54,666 bases of DNA from an uncultured Holdemania sp. (GCA_947037125.1 CAMQTJ010000008.1:1-54666); one strand, 5' to 3'. Positions 1 through 8,211 are shown, counted from the stretch's first letter. Notes: generated by a model not told the origin, from the letters alone. Numbers and translations: made by a program.

Positions 1-155
1 GATATAATGATGTTCCAATGATTCAAGCGGCTAAAGTTGGTGTTGCAATGGGCAATGGTTGTAATGAAGTAAAGAATGTAGCTGATTATGTAACTGATAA
101 TATTGAAGATGATGGTGTATATAATGCATGTATTAAATATGGCTGGATAAATTAG
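1..155 (+). CDS. Cof-type HAD-family phosphatase, C-terminal fragment (5' truncated)
   Basis: The reading frame starting at base 3 encodes about 50 residues before the TAG at 153-155. It begins inside HAD motif IV: YNDVPMIQAAKVGVAMGNG matches the GDxxND..M...AG.GVAM.NA pattern of Cof-type phosphatases, which hydrolyse sugar phosphates or other small phosphates in the cytosol. The rest of the protein lies upstream of the window. It is followed 10 bases later by a second HAD gene, so the two are probably a tandem duplicated pair in one transcript. The substrate cannot be inferred. Confidence 0.8.
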   Translation, partial: YNDVPMIQAAKVGVAMGNGCNEVKNVADYVTDNIEDDGVYNACIKYGWIN

Positions 156-165
156 GAGTGTTTAT

Positions 166-1050
166 ATGAATATTAAAATGATTGTAAGTGACATGGATGG
201 AACAATGCTTAATACTGATCAAGAAATTACAAGTTTGACACTGTCTTCATTAATTCAAGCACAAAAGCAAGGCATAATGTTAGTTCTTGCTTCAGGTAGA
301 AGTTATCGTACTTTAATTGATTATGGAAAAAAGCTTGAAATGGATAAATACAATGGTTATTTTATAGGGGTAAATGGTGCAGCCCTTTATGATGTATCAA
401 AAGGTATCAATACAATAGTTCAACAATTACAACTTGATGAAATCAAAGAAGTTTATGAAATGCTCGATGATTATGAAGTGGAAATAATGGCAGTATTAGA
501 TGATACAATATATGATTATATACCGGATTCACTATTACAAATAAAAAAACAATATCGTATTGATAACAATATTGCAGATGATGTACCAATGACAGCTGGA
601 ACATTTAAAATGATAGTTGATCAAAGAAGAGGATATGATCATATCAATTATATCAATAGTTATAGTGAAATTAATTGTGTTGTAAATAAAATATGTATTA
701 CTAATGCAGCAGAAAAACTAATTGATGTTTATGATCATTGTGTTAAAACTTTGGGCCATAAATATAATTTTGCTCGTACTTCACCAATGTGGATTGAATG
801 CACACCTAAATGTATATCAAAGGGTAATGCAATCAAAAAACTAGCAATTGAAAATAATATCGCACTTGATGAAATAGTAGTATTTGGTGATGGTGAAAAT
901 GATTTATCAATGTTTGAAGCTGTGAAATACAGTGTTGCAATGAAAAATGGTATGGATAGTGTAAAAAACATAGCCTATACTATAACTGATGACAATAATA
1001 ATGACGGAATTGCAAAGTTTATTGATGAAAATATATTAAAAAATAATTAG
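166..1050 (+). CDS. Cof-type HAD-superfamily phosphatase
   Basis: 294 aa, the usual length for Cof/YidA-like cytosolic phosphatases that act on sugar phosphates and similar metabolites. Motif I is DMDGT (nucleophile D9, acid/base D11), motif II is the Ser in LASGR (S43), motif III is K219 in CISKGNA, and motif IV is GDGENDLSM (D242, D246), all in order. A large C2-type cap lies between motifs II and III. The start is supported by AGGAGTG seven bases before the ATG; this SD overlaps the stop of the preceding HAD fragment, suggesting co-transcription. The exact substrate is unknown. Confidence 0.9.
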   Translation: MNIKMIVSDMDGTMLNTDQEITSLTLSSLIQAQKQGIMLVLASGRSYRTLIDYGKKLEMDKYNGYFIGVNGAALYDVSKGINTIVQQLQLDEIKEVYEMLDDYEVEIMAVLDDTIYDYIPDSLLQIKKQYRIDNNIADDVPMTAGTFKMIVDQRRGYDHINYINSYSEINCVVNKICITNAAEKLIDVYDHCVKTLGHKYNFARTSPMWIECTPKCISKGNAIKKLAIENNIALDEIVVFGDGENDLSMFEAVKYSVAMKNGMDSVKNIAYTITDDNNNDGIAKFIDENILKNN

Positions 1051-1112
1051 CAACTATAAAAGTATAAAGGTAAGAGTTTAAAGCGAAATAGTGGATTAAT
1101 TAGTGAATTAAA

Positions 1113-1140
1113 TTGCTTTTTTAATATTTCGTGTTATTAT
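1113..1140 (+). promoter_or_regulatory. Candidate sigma-A promoter for the helicase gene
   Basis: TTGCTT (1113-1118) and TATTAT (1135-1140) are separated by 16 bases, about 45 bases before the helicase ATG. A perfect 6-bp inverted repeat, AAGTAG/CTACTT, flanks a second TATAAT (1158-1163) in the leader. Weak evidence in AT-rich DNA. Confidence 0.35.
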
Positions 1141-1183
1141 AAACAAGATAAAGTAGTTATAATGCTACTTAGATGGGAATAAT

Positions 1184-2641
1184 ATGGAAAATATAAATAA
1201 AAAATGGGAAGACTATAATCTTGATGAGAACCTTATTAAGGCACTACACAAGTTAAATTATGATAAGCCACTTGAAGTACAAGATAAAGTAATACCACTT
1301 CTTTTACAGGAGAAAAATGTTACAGTTAAATCACAAACAGGAACAGGGAAAACAGCATCATTTGGTATTCCTTTATGTCAGTTGATTGATTGGAATGAAA
1401 ACGATGCAGTTGCAATGATTTTAACACCAACAAGAGAATTAGCATTACAAATTAAAAATGAAATATCTAATATTTCAGTTTATAAAAGATTAAAGGTTGC
1501 AGCATTAATTGGGAAACAACCAATTTCTAAGCAAATCACTGATTTAAAACAAAAGACACATATCATTGTAGGAACACCTGGTCGTGTACTTGATCACCTT
1601 AAACGTAATACAATTGATATTAGTAAAATTAAATATTTTGTTTTAGATGAAGCAGATGAAATGCTTAATATGGGATTTTTACCTGATGTTGATACAATCT
1701 TAAAAATGGCTAATAAACAAAAAACAACACTATTATTTAGTGCTACTATGCCAATTCAAATCGTTGAATTAGCTAGACGTTACCAAAAAAAGCCGGTTAT
1801 TATTGAAATGCAATCAGAAGAAATGACAAACCGTATTAATCAATATTATTATCGTGTTGAAGAAGCTGATAAGAAAAAAGTCTTAGTTAGAATATTGATG
1901 GAAAATAAACCTGAAACAGGTATTATCTTTTGTAATACTCAAATTATGGTCGATGAAGTACATGATTATCTTGAAGATATGGAAATATCAGTTGATGAAA
2001 TTCATGGTGGTATGGAACAAGATGATCGTTTAAAAACTATGAGAAACTTCAAAAAAGGAAAATTCAGATTTTTAATTGCGACAGATGTTGCATCTAGAGG
2101 AATTGATATTGAAAAAGTTGATTTAGTAGTTAACTTTGATATGCCTAATGAAAAAGAAACTTATATTCACCGTCTTGGAAGAAGTGCTCGTGTTGAATCT
2201 GAAGGTAAAGGAATTTCTTTACTAACTAAATTTGATAAGCGAATACTTGGAGAAATTGAAGAATTAATCAATGATAAAATCGAAGAAAAAAGCTTATTAA
2301 GATTAGGTAAATATACAAGTATTGAAGTTGTGAAGTCTGTATTCTTAAAAGCTAGTTTAAGTGAAAAAATCTTAAAAGACAATGGTTTAAAACAAGAAAT
2401 AATGAAACTATACATTAATTCTGGTAAACAAAAGAAATTAAGAAAAAGTGATATTGTAGGAGCAATTCTTCAACTTGAAACTGTGAAAATGGAAGATGTT
2501 GGTATTATTACAATACTTGATTCTGTTTCATATGTAGATATTTTAAATAATAAAGGTAATATGGTTAGAAAATTCTTAAATACAACAACAATCAAAGGTA
2601 AAAAAATGAAAGTTGTTGAAGCTAAAGAGTGGTTATACTAA
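1184..2641 (+). CDS. dbpA: DEAD-box ATP-dependent RNA helicase, DbpA/YxiN type
   Basis: 485 aa. ATP-dependent RNA unwinding enzyme, in this subfamily normally acting on 23S rRNA during 50S assembly. The helicase motifs are all visible: AQTGTGKT-like motif I (SQTGTGKT, K56), PTRELALQ, GTPGRVLDH, DEAD at 155-158, SAT at 186-188, IATDVASRGIDIE, and motif VI as HRLGRSAR (329-336) instead of the usual HRIGRTGR. The last ~75 residues (about 412-485) look like the DbpA RNA-binding (RRM-like) domain, which distinguishes it from CshA/CshB types. The last 58 bases of the gene and its terminator recur exactly at 6240, downstream of the flavin reductase gene. Confidence 0.88.
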   Translation: MENINKKWEDYNLDENLIKALHKLNYDKPLEVQDKVIPLLLQEKNVTVKSQTGTGKTASFGIPLCQLIDWNENDAVAMILTPTRELALQIKNEISNISVYKRLKVAALIGKQPISKQITDLKQKTHIIVGTPGRVLDHLKRNTIDISKIKYFVLDEADEMLNMGFLPDVDTILKMANKQKTTLLFSATMPIQIVELARRYQKKPVIIEMQSEEMTNRINQYYYRVEEADKKKVLVRILMENKPETGIIFCNTQIMVDEVHDYLEDMEISVDEIHGGMEQDDRLKTMRNFKKGKFRFLIATDVASRGIDIEKVDLVVNFDMPNEKETYIHRLGRSARVESEGKGISLLTKFDKRILGEIEELINDKIEEKSLLRLGKYTSIEVVKSVFLKASLSEKILKDNGLKQEIMKLYINSGKQKKLRKSDIVGAILQLETVKMEDVGIITILDSVSYVDILNNKGNMVRKFLNTTTIKGKKMKVVEAKEWLY

Positions 2642-2662
2642 TATAATAAAAAAACAGTAATT
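2584..2662 (+). repeat. 79-bp exact direct repeat, left copy (3' end of dbpA)
   Basis: This covers the last 17-18 codons of the helicase gene, its TAA and the upstream arm of its terminator. It matches 6240-6318 base for base (offset 3656). Similarity continues through the terminator, the right copy lacking 4 bases of the palindrome. The two copies bracket a segment with an IS remnant, an AraC-type regulator and a flavin reductase. Confidence 0.97.
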
Positions 2663-2686
2663 TTAAAATTACTGTTTTTATTTTAT
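2647..2686 (+). terminator. Rho-independent terminator of dbpA
   Basis: Perfect palindrome CAGTAATTTT/AAAATTACTG, flanked by A7 upstream and TTTTTATTTTATTT downstream, six bases after the helicase stop. Confidence 0.85.
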
Positions 2687-3202
2687 TTGTTAATCAAATG
2701 CGATTGTAAATCATTATATGAATTAGGCATAATTTTCTAGAAGAAGTATTTAATAGTACTTCATTTAATTTACATGATATCCCCACAGTAGACACAGCAA
2801 ATAAATAAAAATGTGAATATTAAAATGAGGGTCTTTTTCTATGGGAGGAAAAAGAATATTTACAACTGAATAAAAAATACAAACTGTAATTGATTATCAG
2901 AATGGTGTAATATCCTAGGTATAATATTGATAGAACTAAATATCAATACTAAGAATTTTTGGAGTTGGGTTTTAAAATAGAATAACCATGAGAAACTAAT
3001 TGAATATGATCACAAAAATTTAAAGAAGTAGGTGATGTTTCCGAACTAAGGTAAATCATTGTTGTAGGTAATTTTCAATTAATATAACTGATTGTTTGTT
3101 TTTACTACTATACGGATAGTAAGAAAATACAATGATATTTAAGAAAAAAACAATATTATATGTTTTTTAATAAGTGGAAAACTAGGCGATATGAAAATTA
3201 TA
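2687..3202. other. Gene-poor stretch with decayed IS remnant
   Basis: About 515 bases with no intact gene. Its middle part (2841-3031) is recognisable as a broken IS3-family OrfA. ATCCCCACAGTAGACACAGC at 2778-2797 could be near an IS terminus but I cannot pair it with a second end. I see nothing recognisable in the remainder (3032-3202). Confidence 0.5.
2841..3031 (+). pseudogene. IS3-family transposase OrfA remnant
   Basis: The frame from 2841 reads MGGKRIFTTE-stop-KIQTVIDYQNGVIS, like the start of IS3/IS150-group OrfA helix-turn-helix proteins (TxExKLxVVxDYLNG). After several stops and a frameshift, the frame from 2945 reads NTKNFWSWVLK-stop-NNHEKLIEYDHK, which resembles the OrfA stretch V..WV..YN.HE.L..YDPKG. 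No OrfB and no clear inverted repeats remain. It is an old, non-functional remnant lying inside the segment flanked by the helicase-end repeats. The family assignment is from memory of the pattern. Confidence 0.55.
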
Positions 3203-4081
3203 TTATGTTATTGCTTTCAATTGTTTTAGATTATCACGATAATAAGTGGGTGAAAGGTTGTGAAATTTTTTAAACTGACTACTAAAGTAAAAAACGGAAG
3301 AAAACCCTAGTAAATCTGATATTTCAGATATGGATAAGTTAAGATCTTTTAATAATTGCGTAGCTTTAATCATTTTAAAACGTATAATAAATTGAGAGGG
3401 ACTACAATCTACTATATTTTTAATACATCTATAAAGATAACTTTTAGATATATTTAAATGATTAGCTATGTCTTTAACATTTATATGTTTAGAAATATTA
3501 TTCTCTAAAAATAAGATTGTTTTATCGATAATTAGTTGTTCACTAGATTTAGTAGAATCTTTTAAAAGAAACTTAAAATCAGCAGAAATGTAATCCAGTA
3601 GTAATGTATTTATTATATAATCTAAATGAATGCTACTACCATATTTTTTATTAGAACATATATTATATGTATAGTTTAATAAAGACATAAGATAATCATC
3701 AATTATATCTGGATAGAAACGAATTTTTGTTATTCTAAAATTTTTAAAAAATTGCTCCTCATCAAAAGCATTGCTAACACTAAAAAAAATTTCAAAACTA
3801 TCAGTATTATCAAAAGACTTAGCGCTATGCATTGTAAATGGAGGAATAATAATTATTGAGTTTTTTAATGCTGTATATTCATTTTCTTTAAAACTAAAAC
3901 AACAACCACCAGAAGTAATCATGACGATTTTTACATAAGGTGTTATTATGTTATTTAAATATTTATTTGATTGGTTAGGCCAATTCGTGAAATATGCAAA
4001 ATCGAAATTTAATTTTTTAAAATATTCACTGGAAAAATCACTAATTACTTCATAATCATCGAGGCGTGTGTATTTTTTCAT
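3203..4081 (-). CDS. AraC-family transcriptional regulator
   Basis: 292 aa. The C-terminal ~100 residues contain two helix-turn-helix units typical of AraC/XylS proteins: IADHLNISKSYLYRCIK-like first unit (here NVKDIANHLNISKSYLYRCI) and ISEISDLLGFSSVFYFSSQFKKFHN-like second unit, ending in the characteristic SPTYYR. The N-terminal ~150 residues look like a cupin-type effector-sensing domain, with IIIPPFTMHSA in the ligand-binding barrel. It is divergently transcribed from the lipoprotein flavin reductase across a 170-base gap, so it is the probable local regulator of that gene, sensing the substrate or a related compound. The effector is unknown. Both genes sit in the repeat-flanked segment. 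Confidence 0.88.
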   Translation of the reverse strand: MKKYTRLDDYEVISDFSSEYFKKLNFDFAYFTNWPNQSNKYLNNIITPYVKIVMITSGGCCFSFKENEYTALKNSIIIIPPFTMHSAKSFDNTDSFEIFFSVSNAFDEEQFFKNFRITKIRFYPDIIDDYLMSLLNYTYNICSNKKYGSSIHLDYIINTLLLDYISADFKFLLKDSTKSSEQLIIDKTILFLENNISKHINVKDIANHLNISKSYLYRCIKNIVDCSPSQFIIRFKMIKATQLLKDLNLSISEISDLLGFSSVFYFSSQFKKFHNLSPTYYRDNLKQLKAIT

Positions 4082-4179
4082 TTTAATTCCTATAAATATA
4101 CTTTCATTATTTAAATAATAGCATTAAATGACACTTTGTAAAGATAAAATTATTAATTACACTCTTTTATTATCAATAT

Positions 4180-4214
4180 CACAAATGTTGTGTTGAATAT
4201 AATATTTATATAAT
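4180..4214 (+). promoter_or_regulatory. Candidate promoter and operator of the flavin reductase gene
   Basis: Perfect inverted repeat CACAA-ATG-TTGTG (4180-4192) overlaps a possible -35 (TTGTGT, 4188-4193), followed after 15 bases by TATAAT (4209-4214). It lies in the divergent intergenic region between the AraC-type gene and the reductase. A role as regulator site is inference. Confidence 0.35.
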
Positions 4215-4251
4215 CTATTAATAATGTAATAATTTAGATGGAGGAAAGAAA

Positions 4252-6207
4252 ATGAAAAAAATACTTACAAATTTAAAGGTTATAGTTGCTTTTGCGCTTG
4301 TTGCTACGCTTATGACAGGTTGTTCGACTGAGGTAAACGATGAAGTTTCAGACAATGGAGTAGTTTATGATGTTAATGAAAGTGCTGATGTAGTTATAGT
4401 AGGTGGAGGTGGTACAGGAATGTCTGCTGCTCTTACAGCAATTGAAAATGGTGCAGAAAGCGTTGTTATTATTGAAAAATTAACTGTGCTTGGTGGATTT
4501 ATGCGAATGAAGACTGGACAATTTTCAGCTCCAGACACAACTATACAGCATGAACAAGGATTGATGGAAGATAGTGCCGAAAGATATGAAGAGGAGATTT
4601 TGAAGTTTGCAAATCTTAATGGAGGTCACCCAATTGAATATTTAGTACACTCTTATGCTACAAACGCATCAGCTGCCTGGGAATGGGTATATGAAATGGG
4701 AGTTAAAGAATATCCATTTAAAACGGATGAAGATGGTAATAAGGCTATAATAAATCCTGGACATATGCCATATGATTATAATAGAGTTTATGTTCCTTTA
4801 GCTAAAGAAGACTCTACAGTAGTAAATCCAATAATTGAAGTATTTGAAAAAGAAATAGTTGCAAATACTAATATTAAAGTTTTTACTGAAGTAGAAGGTA
4901 AACAGTTAACTACAAATGAAAATGGTCAAGTCAATGGTGTTATTGCAAAGGGCAAAGATGGAACTACATATAAATTTAATGCTAATAATGGAGTAATTAT
5001 GTCAACAGGAGGATACGCTGCTAATCCTAATTTGTTTGAACTATACTCTACTGACCTTAATAATTTAATATCAGCAGCTCTTTCTGCTAATGATGGTTAT
5101 GGTTTATATATGATGCAAGAATTAGGAGCAGGAATAACAGAAGAAGCGATGACTTGGATCGAGACATATCCTAAAGGATTGATAAATGAAGGTTCAACAA
5201 CTGCTGGTGTAAATGGAAGTACTGGTACATATTATACGGGTGGAATTTTAGTTAATATTAATGGAGAAAGATTCATAAATGAATGTGCTTGGGAAGATGA
5301 AGTAAGAAATGAGGCACTCAAGGAACAACCAGATAGTTATATGTATGAAGTATTTACAGATGAAATATTTGAAGCAACAAAAGGTACACTTAGAGGTGCT
5401 TATGATAGCTTTAAAGAAGGTGGTACATATTACAATAGACTAATACAAGCAGATTCACTTGAAGAATTAGCAGAAAAATTAGAAATACCTGTTGATAATT
5501 TTGTTTCGACGGTAAATACCTATAACGAATCAGTAGATTCAGGAGTAACTGATGAATTCGGAAGAGAATTTACTGCGAAAACAGGAGAAAATCGTGTAGA
5601 AGTAAAAAATAAGATTGAAGGTAGTAAATATTATGCTTTAAAAATACAACCAATAGTTTTGAGTTCACGTGGAGGAATCATGGTTAATGAATTTAATCAA
5701 GTAATAACTAGTGACAGCGAAGTAATTCCAGGCCTATATGCTGGAGGCGAAGTTGTTGGGCAAATGTGGGGAAAAACGATTGCACCAGGTGTTGGGATGA
5801 ATGGATGCGTGACTTGGGGAAGAATTACAGGAAAAAACGTAATGACATTACCAATGAATGAAAAATATGAAGTTAAGGTCGCTCCGAATATTTTTGATGA
5901 AAATCTATTCGTTTTCGATGATGCTGAACATGTAGGTATAGATTACAAAAATTTGAATGATGGTACTTATACAGGTTCAAGTCAAGGTATGAATGGTTTA
6001 GTTGAAGTTGAAGTAGTAGTAATTGATAGTAAACTTAGCGATATTCAAATTATTAAACATAGTGAAACAGAAAATATCGCTGATGCTGCAATAAAAGAAA
6101 TTCCACAGAATATTATCTTGAATCAATCAACAAATGTTGATAGTATTTCAAACGCAACAATTACTTCTGAAGCTATAAAAAAAGCAGTAGAAGATGCTTT
6201 AAAATAA
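4252..6207 (+). CDS. Lipoprotein FAD/FMN-dependent reductase (fumarate reductase flavoprotein family, extracytosolic)
   Basis: 651 aa. A signal peptide with lipobox LMTGC (lipidated C24) places it on the outer face of the membrane. Residues ~45-80 form the FAD-binding Rossmann fold (VVIVGGGGTGMSAA), followed by a FAD_binding_2 reductase domain to about 535. The family's proton-transferring Arg is present in GERFINE (R340). The C-terminal ~80 residues are an FMN-binding domain with the flavinylation motif DSISNATITS (about 630-639, likely Thr636), normally modified by ApbE; no apbE is in the window. Such proteins use electrons from the membrane to reduce an enoate-type acceptor in anaerobic respiration. 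The QxHPT-like and RLGGN-like substrate motifs of fumarate reductase are absent (ETYPK; TIAPGVGMNG), so the acceptor is probably not fumarate. GGAGG precedes the ATG. The divergent AraC-type gene is its likely regulator. Confidence 0.85.
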   Translation: MKKILTNLKVIVAFALVATLMTGCSTEVNDEVSDNGVVYDVNESADVVIVGGGGTGMSAALTAIENGAESVVIIEKLTVLGGFMRMKTGQFSAPDTTIQHEQGLMEDSAERYEEEILKFANLNGGHPIEYLVHSYATNASAAWEWVYEMGVKEYPFKTDEDGNKAIINPGHMPYDYNRVYVPLAKEDSTVVNPIIEVFEKEIVANTNIKVFTEVEGKQLTTNENGQVNGVIAKGKDGTTYKFNANNGVIMSTGGYAANPNLFELYSTDLNNLISAALSANDGYGLYMMQELGAGITEEAMTWIETYPKGLINEGSTTAGVNGSTGTYYTGGILVNINGERFINECAWEDEVRNEALKEQPDSYMYEVFTDEIFEATKGTLRGAYDSFKEGGTYYNRLIQADSLEELAEKLEIPVDNFVSTVNTYNESVDSGVTDEFGREFTAKTGENRVEVKNKIEGSKYYALKIQPIVLSSRGGIMVNEFNQVITSDSEVIPGLYAGGEVVGQMWGKTIAPGVGMNGCVTWGRITGKNVMTLPMNEKYEVKVAPNIFDENLFVFDDAEHVGIDYKNLNDGTYTGSSQGMNGLVEVEVVVIDSKLSDIQIIKHSETENIADAAIKEIPQNIILNQSTNVDSISNATITSEAIKKAVEDALK

Positions 6208-6239
6208 TTTCACTATCGAATTAAAAGTAGATTTAATAA

Positions 6240-6318
6240 AACAACAATCAAAGGTAAAAAAATGAAAGTTGTTGAAGCTAAAGAGTGGTTATACTAATAT
6301 AATAAAAAAACAGTAATT
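6240..6318 (+). repeat. 79-bp exact direct repeat, right copy (displaced dbpA 3' end)
   Basis: Identical to 2584-2662. It would encode the helicase tail TIKGKKMKVVEAKEWLY and stop, but here has no gene attached: upstream is the end of the reductase gene. This is the arrangement left when DNA enters the 3' end of a gene and restores the gene with its own copy. Confidence 0.97.
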
Positions 6319-6335
6319 AATTACTGTTTTTCTTT
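6303..6335. terminator. Terminator in the duplicated helicase end, between convergent genes
   Basis: Palindrome CAGTAATT/AATTACTG with A7 before and TTTTTCTTTT after. It can serve the reductase gene on + and, read on -, the convergent PatB-type gene ending at 6376. It is 4 bases shorter in the palindrome than the copy at 2647. Confidence 0.75.
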
Positions 6336-6375
6336 TATAGTTTTTAGAATAATAATTATGTTTTATATAATAGTT

Positions 6376-7554
6376 TTATAATTTATCAAGTGCATCTTTA
6401 ATATTATTTAGTACTTCAATAACAGTTGTTTTAGGACAACCTAAATTTAATCGAATAAAATTCTTATATTGATCACCAAAAGAAATACCTGGAGTTACGT
6501 ATACATTTGCTTCATTTAGAATAAATTCTTGAAGGTCAACAAATTTATCACTATATTTTTCAAAATCAAGCCACAATAAATAAGTTGCTTCAGCTTTATG
6601 ATGAGTAATATTTGGTAAATTATTTTTTATAAATTCATAACAATAATTTTGATTTTCATTTACATAACTAAGTAATTGATTAAACCAATCTTCACTATCT
6701 TCATCACCATATGCAGATTCAAAGGCGCATTGTGCAAATAAGTTTACGTTTGTACTACCAACTTTATCTGATTCGTCAATAAATTTTGATTGAATTTGTT
6801 TATTTTTTATTATCGCTGCTGCAATTTTTAATCCTGCAAGATTAAAAGATTTACTTGTAGAAACAAGTGAGATAGTATTATTTTTAGTATATTCATTAAT
6901 ATTGATAAAATTATTATAATTATTATTATCCATGATAAAATCACTATGAATTTCATCAGAAATTATTTTTAATTGATGTTTTTCACAAAATAATGCAAGT
7001 TGTGTTAACTCTTCTATTGTAAAAGCACGTCCTGTAGGATTATGTGGGTTACAAAGTATGAATATTTTGCATTGTGCACTTACTTTGTTTTCAAGATCAT
7101 CAAAATCGATTAAGTATGTTCCATCAACTATTTTCATATCACTAAAGATAGGTTCACGGTTGTTTGCTAATGTCTTTTTCACAAATGGTTGATATGACGG
7201 TAAAAGAATCATAACTTTATCATTCTCATTTGAAAAAATTCTAATAGCAGCTGATAATCCTGGAAGTACTCCTGAAATTAATGTTACATCATCAGTGTTA
7301 AATTCATAATTATATCTTTTTTTATTCCAAGATTGAAGATTTATTTTGCAATTAATATTTTCAACTGTATAACCATAAATAGGACATTTCATTCGATCAG
7401 TTAAAGCTTTTTGAATTGAGTTAGCTATAGGAAAATCCATATCAGCTATCCACATAGGAATTGCGTGTTTATTATCTAGATCATTATGTAAAACATGCCA
7501 TTTAGTACAATGTGTACTTTCCCGACACACTTTCTTATCAAAATTATATTTCAT
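6376..7554 (-). CDS. MalY/PatB-family PLP aminotransferase (C-S lyase type)
   Basis: About 392 aa from the ATG at 7554. This start is preferred over one nine codons upstream because AAGGGGAC lies five bases before it. Fold-type I PLP enzyme of the MalY/PatB group, which cleaves cystathionine and other cysteine conjugates or acts as an aminotransferase. The landmark PMWIADMDFP near the N terminus is characteristic of this group. CNPHNPTGR, DEIHSDF and the PLP-lysine motif STSKSFNLAGLK (Lys235 from this start) follow in the usual order. The length is normal for the family. Convergent with the reductase gene, so apparently monocistronic. Substrate not determinable. Confidence 0.88.
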   Translation of the reverse strand: MKYNFDKKVCRESTHCTKWHVLHNDLDNKHAIPMWIADMDFPIANSIQKALTDRMKCPIYGYTVENINCKINLQSWNKKRYNYEFNTDDVTLISGVLPGLSAAIRIFSNENDKVMILLPSYQPFVKKTLANNREPIFSDMKIVDGTYLIDFDDLENKVSAQCKIFILCNPHNPTGRAFTIEELTQLALFCEKHQLKIISDEIHSDFIMDNNNYNNFININEYTKNNTISLVSTSKSFNLAGLKIAAAIIKNKQIQSKFIDESDKVGSTNVNLFAQCAFESAYGDEDSEDWFNQLLSYVNENQNYCYEFIKNNLPNITHHKAEATYLLWLDFEKYSDKFVDLQEFILNEANVYVTPGISFGDQYKNFIRLNLGCPKTTVIEVLNNIKDALDKL

Positions 7555-7629
7555 ATTAAGTCCCCTTAAATAGTATAACACTAAAAAAAATATGTTGTAA
7601 TAAATTGTAAATTAATTATAATATATATA

Positions 7630-7671
7630 GGTCAGTCGCAGTTATCTGACGTTAAACAAAACAAGAAAGGA
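7630..7671 (+). ncRNA. preQ1-I riboswitch (class I, Tte-like)
   Basis: Stem GTCAG/CTGAC (7631-7635 with 7646-7650) encloses the loop TCGCAGTTAT and is followed by the A-rich tail GTTAAACAAAACAAGAAAGG. Stem, TCGCAGT loop and ACAAAACAAG tail closely match the Thermoanaerobacter tengcongensis preQ1-I aptamer as I remember it. The tail runs into the AAAGGA ribosome binding site of queT, so ligand binding should hide the SD and lower translation. The downstream gene, a queuosine-precursor transporter, is the expected target. Confidence 0.88.
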
Positions 7672-7678
7672 CAACTAA

Positions 7679-8203
7679 ATGAAACAAACAAGAAAAATGC
7701 TTTTTATTGCGTTGATTGCTGCTATTTATACAGCAGCAACATTAGCGCTTGCACCTTTATCTTTTGGAGGATTGCAAATCAGAATTTCAGAGGCTTTAGT
7801 ATTATTGCCATTATTATTCAAAGATTCAATTTACGGAGTCACACTAGGTTGTGTACTGGCAAACTTTATTGGTGCCTTAATGGGTATTAATATGTTAGGT
7901 TATTTTGATGTAGTAATAGGATCTGTCGCAACACTTATTGCAGCATATTCAACTTATCAATTACGTAATATTAAAATTAAAAATGTTCCAGTATTATCAT
8001 TACTTATGCCAGTAATTATCAATGGATTATTTGTTGGGTTAGAACTAGCTTATGTATTAACGCCTGCAACATTTATTCAAGGATTTATTATATTTGGCAC
8101 ACAGGTTGCGATAGGTGAATTAATAGCTGTTACAGTTATTGGGTTACCGTTGATTAATTTATTAAAAAAACATAAATTAAAAGAACGCTTTAATCTAAAA
8201 TAG
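7679..8203 (+). CDS. queT: QueT-family queuosine precursor (preQ1) transporter
   Basis: 174 aa integral membrane protein with about five hydrophobic segments. The N-terminal region (ALIAAIYTAATLAL, FGGLQIRISEALVLLPLL) is typical of QueT, an ECF-type substrate-specific component for queuosine precursors such as preQ1. It works with a shared ECF energising module that is not in this window. Translation is evidently controlled by the preQ1 riboswitch directly upstream; the AAAGGAC SD is part of the aptamer tail. No queuosine biosynthesis genes are nearby, consistent with salvage. Confidence 0.88.
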   Translation: MKQTRKMLFIALIAAIYTAATLALAPLSFGGLQIRISEALVLLPLLFKDSIYGVTLGCVLANFIGALMGINMLGYFDVVIGSVATLIAAYSTYQLRNIKIKNVPVLSLLMPVIINGLFVGLELAYVLTPATFIQGFIIFGTQVAIGELIAVTVIGLPLINLLKKHKLKERFNLK

Positions 8204-8211
8204 AATTAAAT

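Noticed and set aside
1084-1132. Inverted repeat CGAAATA/TATTTCG after the HAD gene as terminator
   Set aside because: Only 7 bp with a ~35-base loop and no T run after the second arm; more likely chance or part of the helicase leader.
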